The notes under the pieces: model-generated
Seen by the model: the letters and a program-made list of their open reading frames with translations, nothing else
Database searches by the model: none
Told to the model about the DNA's origin: nothing
Program-made: the position numbers and the translations under genes
Shown here: positions 59,457 through 64,000 of the stretch, piece by piece
Numbering within the stretch: position 1 is the first letter of the stretch
Layout of the letters: each line of letters begins with the position of its first letter
Assembly: GCA_946405435.1 (NCBI GenBank)
Contig: CAMJHF010000005.1
Span: 62,001-126,000 of the forward strand
DNA: 64,000 nucleotides
Source: an uncultured Bacteroidales bacterium
GTDB taxonomy: Bacteria > Bacteroidota > Bacteroidia > Bacteroidales > UBA932
Reading direction: 5' to 3'

Positions 59457-61898
59457 TTACAGTGTAATATCTATCCTTTGAGCTTCAGCGGCACTCGCCT
59501 CGGGGAGGGTAATCTCTGTTTTTCCCCCTCCCGTACAGCAGGCAGAAGCAGGCAGGGCGCTGCCGTTCACCACCACTGAAGACGGCGCCTTGTTGACCCC
59601 TTCAAGGACTATGCTTATGCGCCTGGTATCGGGAGCCCCGTTCCAAGTGCCCCGGCGTGCGCCGACGACCAGTGTGGTCTTGCGACCGGACATGCTCTTT
59701 TCTATGGAGGTGGAGGCGAACTCGCTGTCGTATGCCTGCGAGATACCGTCATCCTCGTAGTGGACAATCTTGCAGGGAGCCTTGCCGGGAACTACCATAA
59801 GACGCAGGAAGTTGTTCTGCTGCTGAAGGTTGGTGATGTCTTCGGAAGCCACGGGAATGACGGCTCCGGAACGCACGAACCAAGGATTCTGCTCGAGCGA
59901 ATAGCTCAGCGAGTGCACCTTGCCGCCTTTAAGTAGCTTGCCGTGGGCCATATCATACCACTCTCCCTTGGGGAACCACACCTTGCGGGGTGCTGTGCCG
60001 TCGGGGCCGACCGGCTCCACGATGGCGGCAGCGATGATATTGTCTCCGAAGTAGTATTCCTCGTTCCAGTCGTAGGCTTCGGGGACCTCGGGGTGGTAGT
60101 AATACAGCGGGCGGCACATGGAAACGCCGGTCTGATGGGCCTGGCGCGCAGCGTCATAGATATAGGGCGTCAGGGCATAGCGGAGCTTGATGGCGGCCTT
60201 GAGATAATCGTAATGGTCGGGATAGACCCAGATGCGGCAGTCCAGGTCGGCGCTTTGGGTGGAATGAGTCTTGAAGATGGGCGTGAATACTCCGAACTGC
60301 ATCCAGCGCGTATAGAGCTCGGCATTCCGGGGGCCTCTCTTCTCTTTGTGCTGCATGTGGCCGCCGATGTCGTGGCCCCAGTAGCCATAGCCCACGTTGG
60401 ATGCCGTGGCTGTAAAGTAAGGCAGGAATTTGAGCACCGACCACTCGGTATAGGTGTCGCCGGAGAAACCCAGCTGATAACGGTGGCTGCCAAGACCGCC
60501 CCAACGGTGGTAGATGAGCGGCCTGGGGGCGTGAAGACCCTGGGACCTGGTCTGGCGCAGTTTGTCGTTCCAGAAGCTGAAGTTGCACCAGAAAGTATTG
60601 GAGAGGCCTTTGACATAGCGGCTTTCGCGCCACTGCTGCCAGTCCAGCCACCAGAAGTCAACTCCCTGGCGTTCAAGAGGATGAATTACGGAATTGAAGT
60701 AGGCGTCGGCCCATTCCTGCTGGTCCAGGCGGAAGGGCACCGGGGCGCGCCAGCCGGGACGCCCTACAGGCTCTGAGAGTCCGGCGAATTGATATCCTCC
60801 TTCGGGATAGATGTAGTTCTCGGGGCCGTCGTAGTCGGCGGTGCGGGACAGATAGTCCGTTACGAAATTGCTGTAGCAGTCCTCGTAGGGGCGGATGCCC
60901 GAAGCGGGATGGAGGTTCAGGGCCGTCTTGAATCCTTTGGCGTGCAACTCGGCGAGGAGTCCTTCCGGGTCGGGGAAGAGGTCGCGGTTCCAGGTGTAGC
61001 CCGTCCAGCCGCGCCGCTGGCCGAACTCGTCCCGTCCAATGCGCTCGTTCATTGGTTTCCAGGTCTCGTGCCAGTCCATGTCGATGATGAAAACGTCGGC
61101 GGGAATGCCGCGGCTGCGCATTTCGGACGCAAGCTGGAGAATCTCCTCGTCGGTGTATATCCAGTAACGGCTCCACCAGTAGCCAAAAACGTATCTGGGG
61201 GGAAGGGGGATGTCGCCAGCCACTTTGGTAAAGTCCTGCAAGGCAGCGATATAGTCATGGCCATAGGCAAAGATATACCAGTCCAGACGGTCGCCTGAGG
61301 GGCGTTCCGCCACCCACTCGCCCCAGTCCGAGGAGTCTTTCTGCAGGAGGTGGCGGGAACTCTCGTCCACGATGGCCCAGCCGTCGCGGGAGAGAATGCC
61401 GTCCTCCAGTTCTTTTTCTGTGTGGCTCAGACGGTCCCAGCCGTCACAACCGTCCAGGGTGCGGGTAGTGCCTTTGAGATTGCCCGAAGTGGCGTCTCCG
61501 GGGTGCCAGATGACGGTTTTGCCGTTCAGCTTGAAGGATACGCTGAGATTGTCGGGGGCGAAACGGCCGCCTGCGTATACGAGCGAGAGTCTGCCGGTAG
61601 TGATGGTAACTCCGCCGCCGGTTTCCTTGACCTTGAACGCGGGCACAGGAAGCCGCCGGTTTATTATGGCCAGGCTGGCCCTGTCTTCAAATACGCCGTC
61701 CTCGGCCCATTCCATGCGGATGAGGCGGTCGGTGAGGACGGTAAAGCGGGCGTTGCCGCTTATGACCATGGCCTCGGGGGCCGCCGCTGGGTTCACAGGC
61801 TTATCTGCAGCCGACGGGACCGGCTCAACATTACCGGCTCCAAGGGAAAGGGCGGCCAGAACGGCCACTGCTACGAGCAAGAGCTTTTTCATTGGCAA
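59457..61898 (-). CDS. Glycoside hydrolase family 31 alpha-glucosidase-like
   Basis: 813 aa; PPRYVFGYWWSRYWIYTDEEIL, DVFIIDMDWHETW, GVDFWWLDWQQW, SGDTYTEWSVL. Confidence 0.92.
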   Translation of the reverse strand: MPMKKLLLVAVAVLAALSLGAGNVEPVPSAADKPVNPAAAPEAMVISGNARFTVLTDRLIRMEWAEDGVFEDRASLAIINRRLPVPAFKVKETGGGVTITTGRLSLVYAGGRFAPDNLSVSFKLNGKTVIWHPGDATSGNLKGTTRTLDGCDGWDRLSHTEKELEDGILSRDGWAIVDESSRHLLQKDSSDWGEWVAERPSGDRLDWYIFAYGHDYIAALQDFTKVAGDIPLPPRYVFGYWWSRYWIYTDEEILQLASEMRSRGIPADVFIIDMDWHETWKPMNERIGRDEFGQRRGWTGYTWNRDLFPDPEGLLAELHAKGFKTALNLHPASGIRPYEDCYSNFVTDYLSRTADYDGPENYIYPEGGYQFAGLSEPVGRPGWRAPVPFRLDQQEWADAYFNSVIHPLERQGVDFWWLDWQQWRESRYVKGLSNTFWCNFSFWNDKLRQTRSQGLHAPRPLIYHRWGGLGSHRYQLGFSGDTYTEWSVLKFLPYFTATASNVGYGYWGHDIGGHMQHKEKRGPRNAELYTRWMQFGVFTPIFKTHSTQSADLDCRIWVYPDHYDYLKAAIKLRYALTPYIYDAARQAHQTGVSMCRPLYYYHPEVPEAYDWNEEYYFGDNIIAAAIVEPVGPDGTAPRKVWFPKGEWYDMAHGKLLKGGKVHSLSYSLEQNPWFVRSGAVIPVASEDITNLQQQNNFLRLMVVPGKAPCKIVHYEDDGISQAYDSEFASTSIEKSMSGRKTTLVVGARRGTWNGAPDTRRISIVLEGVNKAPSSVVVNGSALPASACCTGGGKTEITLPEASAAEAQRIDITL

Positions 61899-61965
61899 TC
61901 AGTTTTGACAAATATAACAAAAATTGTCCGAAACCGTATTGCCGGAGCAGCAGCCTGATGGTTTT

Positions 61966-64000
61966 TTATAGATAGCGCCCTGTGATGCTGTCAGGGTTCT
62001 GCGCTATTTCGGCAGGGGCGCCGCATGCTACTATCCGCCCGCCATGTACTCCTCCACCCGGCCCCATGTCCACGACGTAGTCGGCGCTTCTGATGACATC
62101 CAGGTCGTGCTCGATGACTACAACAGTGGCCCCATTGGAGATAAGGTGCCAGAATACGCCCATAAGCGTCTGCACATCAAGAGGGTGTAGTCCTATGGTG
62201 GGCTCATCGAAGACGAATACGCTGTCGGCCTGCCCGCGTCCCATTTCGCTGGCCAGTTTAAGGCGCTGCGCCTCACCTCCCGAAAGGCTCGGAGTGGCCT
62301 CGCCGAGCGTCAGGTACCCCAGCCCGAGTTCGTGCAGCACTTGCAGCCGGCTGCGCACCAGGGGGAGGTCAGAGCAGGTGTCAAGTGCCTCGTCCACGCT
62401 CATTTCCATGAGTTCAGGAAGGGATTTGCCCCCGGCACGGAGGATTTCGAAAGCCGCACGTGAGTAGCGCGAGCCATGGCAGTCGGGGCAAGGTATGTCC
62501 ACGTCCGGAAGGAACTGTACGTCGAGGCTTATGCTCCCGGTGCCGTCGCACACTGGACAGCGGAGGCGACCCGTATTGTAGGAGAAGTCGCCTGCCTTCC
62601 ATCCGCCGGCCCTGGCATCCGGGGTACGCGCATACACCTTGCGCAGCTCGTCATGAATTCCGGCGTAGGTGGCTACAGTCGAGCGCACATTGATGCCGAT
62701 GGGAGTTGCGTCTATCAGCTTTATGTGCTTGATTCCCGGAGCGTCGACCTCCTGCACATGCAAGGGCAGTTTACGTCCGTCGGCCCATGCCGCAACGCCC
62801 GGAACCAGACTCTCCAGCACCATGGTGGTCTTGCCCGACCCGGAGACGCCGGTGACAACCGTCAGACGGCCTTTGGGAAATCTGACGTCCAGCGGCTGCA
62901 CGGTGTGGATGGCGCCGGTGCGCATGCTTATGGCACCATCTGCAAACAGGTTTCCGGCGCGCTCTTTCAGAGGCGTACTGGCACTCAGGAACGGAGCTAT
63001 GCGCGATCCTGGCATGGATTTCAGATCCTTCGGCGCGCCCTGGGCGATGACCGTACCTCCTCCGGCGCCGGCCTCCGGCCCCAGTTCTATTATCCAGTCG
63101 GCATGCTCCAGCACCTGGGTGTCATGGTCTACCAGCAGCACGGTATTGCCGTCTGCCACAAGGTCGTCCATAACTCCCGTAAGACCTTCAAGATTAGAAG
63201 GATGCAAGCCTATTGAAGGCTCGTCCAGCACATACAGCACCCCGGTGGTGCGGTTGCGTACCGCCCTTGCGAGCTGCACCCGCTGGCGCTCGCCGGTGCT
63301 CAAAGTCGATGCAGCCCTGTCCAGGGAGAGGTAGCTGAGGCCGAGGTCCACGAGGCGCCTGGCCGTGTCGCCAAAGGACTCGCAGATGCGTTCGGCCATG
63401 GGACGCATGGGCTCAGGGAGCGAGGCAGGCACGCCGGCCACCCATTCTATAAGCTCTGAAAGCGTCATCTTGCAGGCATCGGCGAGATTGATGCCGCGGA
63501 GCAGCGGGGCCCGGGCGGCCTCGGACAGGCGCGTGCCGCCGCAGTCGGGACACACGTCCTCCTTGAGGAACTTCTCCAGGCGCTTCATCCCCGCTTCGTC
63601 CTTCACCTTGGCAAGAGCGTTCTGCACTGAGTAGACGGCGCTGTAGTAGGTGAAGTCCATTTCAGCGAAGCCGTTGGTCTTCTCGTTCTTGTAGATTATG
63701 TGGCGCTTCTCGGCGGGCCCGTGGTAAACGATTTCCTTCTCTTCCGGAGTAAGGTCCCGGAAAGGCACGTCGGTGCGCACGCCCAGGTCGCGGGCAATGT
63801 CTTTCATGAGGGACCACATGAGCGAGCCCCACGGGGCCACGGCACCCTGGTCGATGGTCAGCGAGTCGTCCGGCACCAGGGTGGATTCGTCCACGGTGCG
63901 GACGATTCCGGTGCCCGAGCAGGTGCGGCAGGCGCCCTCGCTGTTGAATGCAAGCTGCTCTGCTCCAGGAGGATATACTCTTTCTCCGCACACCGGGCAG
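61966..64000 (-). CDS. UvrA-like excinuclease ATPase (UvrA2-type), 5' end off window
   Basis: ERQRVQLARAV, VTGVSGSGKTTMVLESL, CPVCDGTGS, LSGGEAQRLKLASEM; frame open to the window edge. Confidence 0.9.
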   Translation of the reverse strand, partial: CPVCGERVYPPGAEQLAFNSEGACRTCSGTGIVRTVDESTLVPDDSLTIDQGAVAPWGSLMWSLMKDIARDLGVRTDVPFRDLTPEEKEIVYHGPAEKRHIIYKNEKTNGFAEMDFTYYSAVYSVQNALAKVKDEAGMKRLEKFLKEDVCPDCGGTRLSEAARAPLLRGINLADACKMTLSELIEWVAGVPASLPEPMRPMAERICESFGDTARRLVDLGLSYLSLDRAASTLSTGERQRVQLARAVRNRTTGVLYVLDEPSIGLHPSNLEGLTGVMDDLVADGNTVLLVDHDTQVLEHADWIIELGPEAGAGGGTVIAQGAPKDLKSMPGSRIAPFLSASTPLKERAGNLFADGAISMRTGAIHTVQPLDVRFPKGRLTVVTGVSGSGKTTMVLESLVPGVAAWADGRKLPLHVQEVDAPGIKHIKLIDATPIGINVRSTVATYAGIHDELRKVYARTPDARAGGWKAGDFSYNTGRLRCPVCDGTGSISLDVQFLPDVDIPCPDCHGSRYSRAAFEILRAGGKSLPELMEMSVDEALDTCSDLPLVRSRLQVLHELGLGYLTLGEATPSLSGGEAQRLKLASEMGRGQADSVFVFDEPTIGLHPLDVQTLMGVFWHLISNGATVVVIEHDLDVIRSADYVVDMGPGGGVHGGRIVACGAPAEIAQNPDSITGRYL

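Overview
This 64 kb window comes from a Bacteroidota (probably Bacteroidales) chromosome. Support: HU-CCDC81 and DUF4922-type proteins, a TTTG-N19-TAnnTTTG promoter before tRNA-Asn, and the lpxA/lpxC/lpxD and nusA/infB gene content. Most of it is ordinary core genome: ygiQ-like, argS, rpoD, degP/htrA, dnaN, an exonuclease, nhaA, cobB, ClC channel, tex, ettA, infB-nusA-rimP, pnuC, lpxA-lpxC-lpxD, FadL-type OMP, proS, tilS, a DPP III-like peptidase, murI, a NamZ/AmpG/SpoIID/NUDIX cluster, GlpT/GDPD, GH31 and a UvrA-like ATPase. There are two tRNAs: Thr-CGT on - and Asn-GTT on +. Two accessory regions stand out. (1) At 12.29-14.63 kb, between the ClC gene and tex, a Y1/HUH REP-associated-type transposase (RAYT) is flanked by two composite modules in the same orientation. 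Each module is an exact-52-bp palindromic repeat array, an A/G-rich tract, a 131-bp structured element and a second 52-bp array. The two 131-bp elements have nearly identical 71-nt cores (1 difference) but 30-bp terminal arms that differ at 7 positions. Each arm pair is still perfectly self-complementary, so there are seven compensatory changes. A diverged relative with the same GGGAGGGGCCCAC...GTGGGAGGG core and its own long palindromic arms sits in frame inside tilS, resembling Rickettsia palindromic elements in behaviour. This RAYT / 52-bp array / structured-palindrome family is my best candidate for an undescribed system. (2) At 47.2-53.7 kb, a serine-recombinase element is integrated at tRNA-Asn. 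It carries a Rep_trans-like protein, a nonsense-interrupted resolvase and three different tandem repeat families. All family names are from motif recognition by eye; no database search was run.
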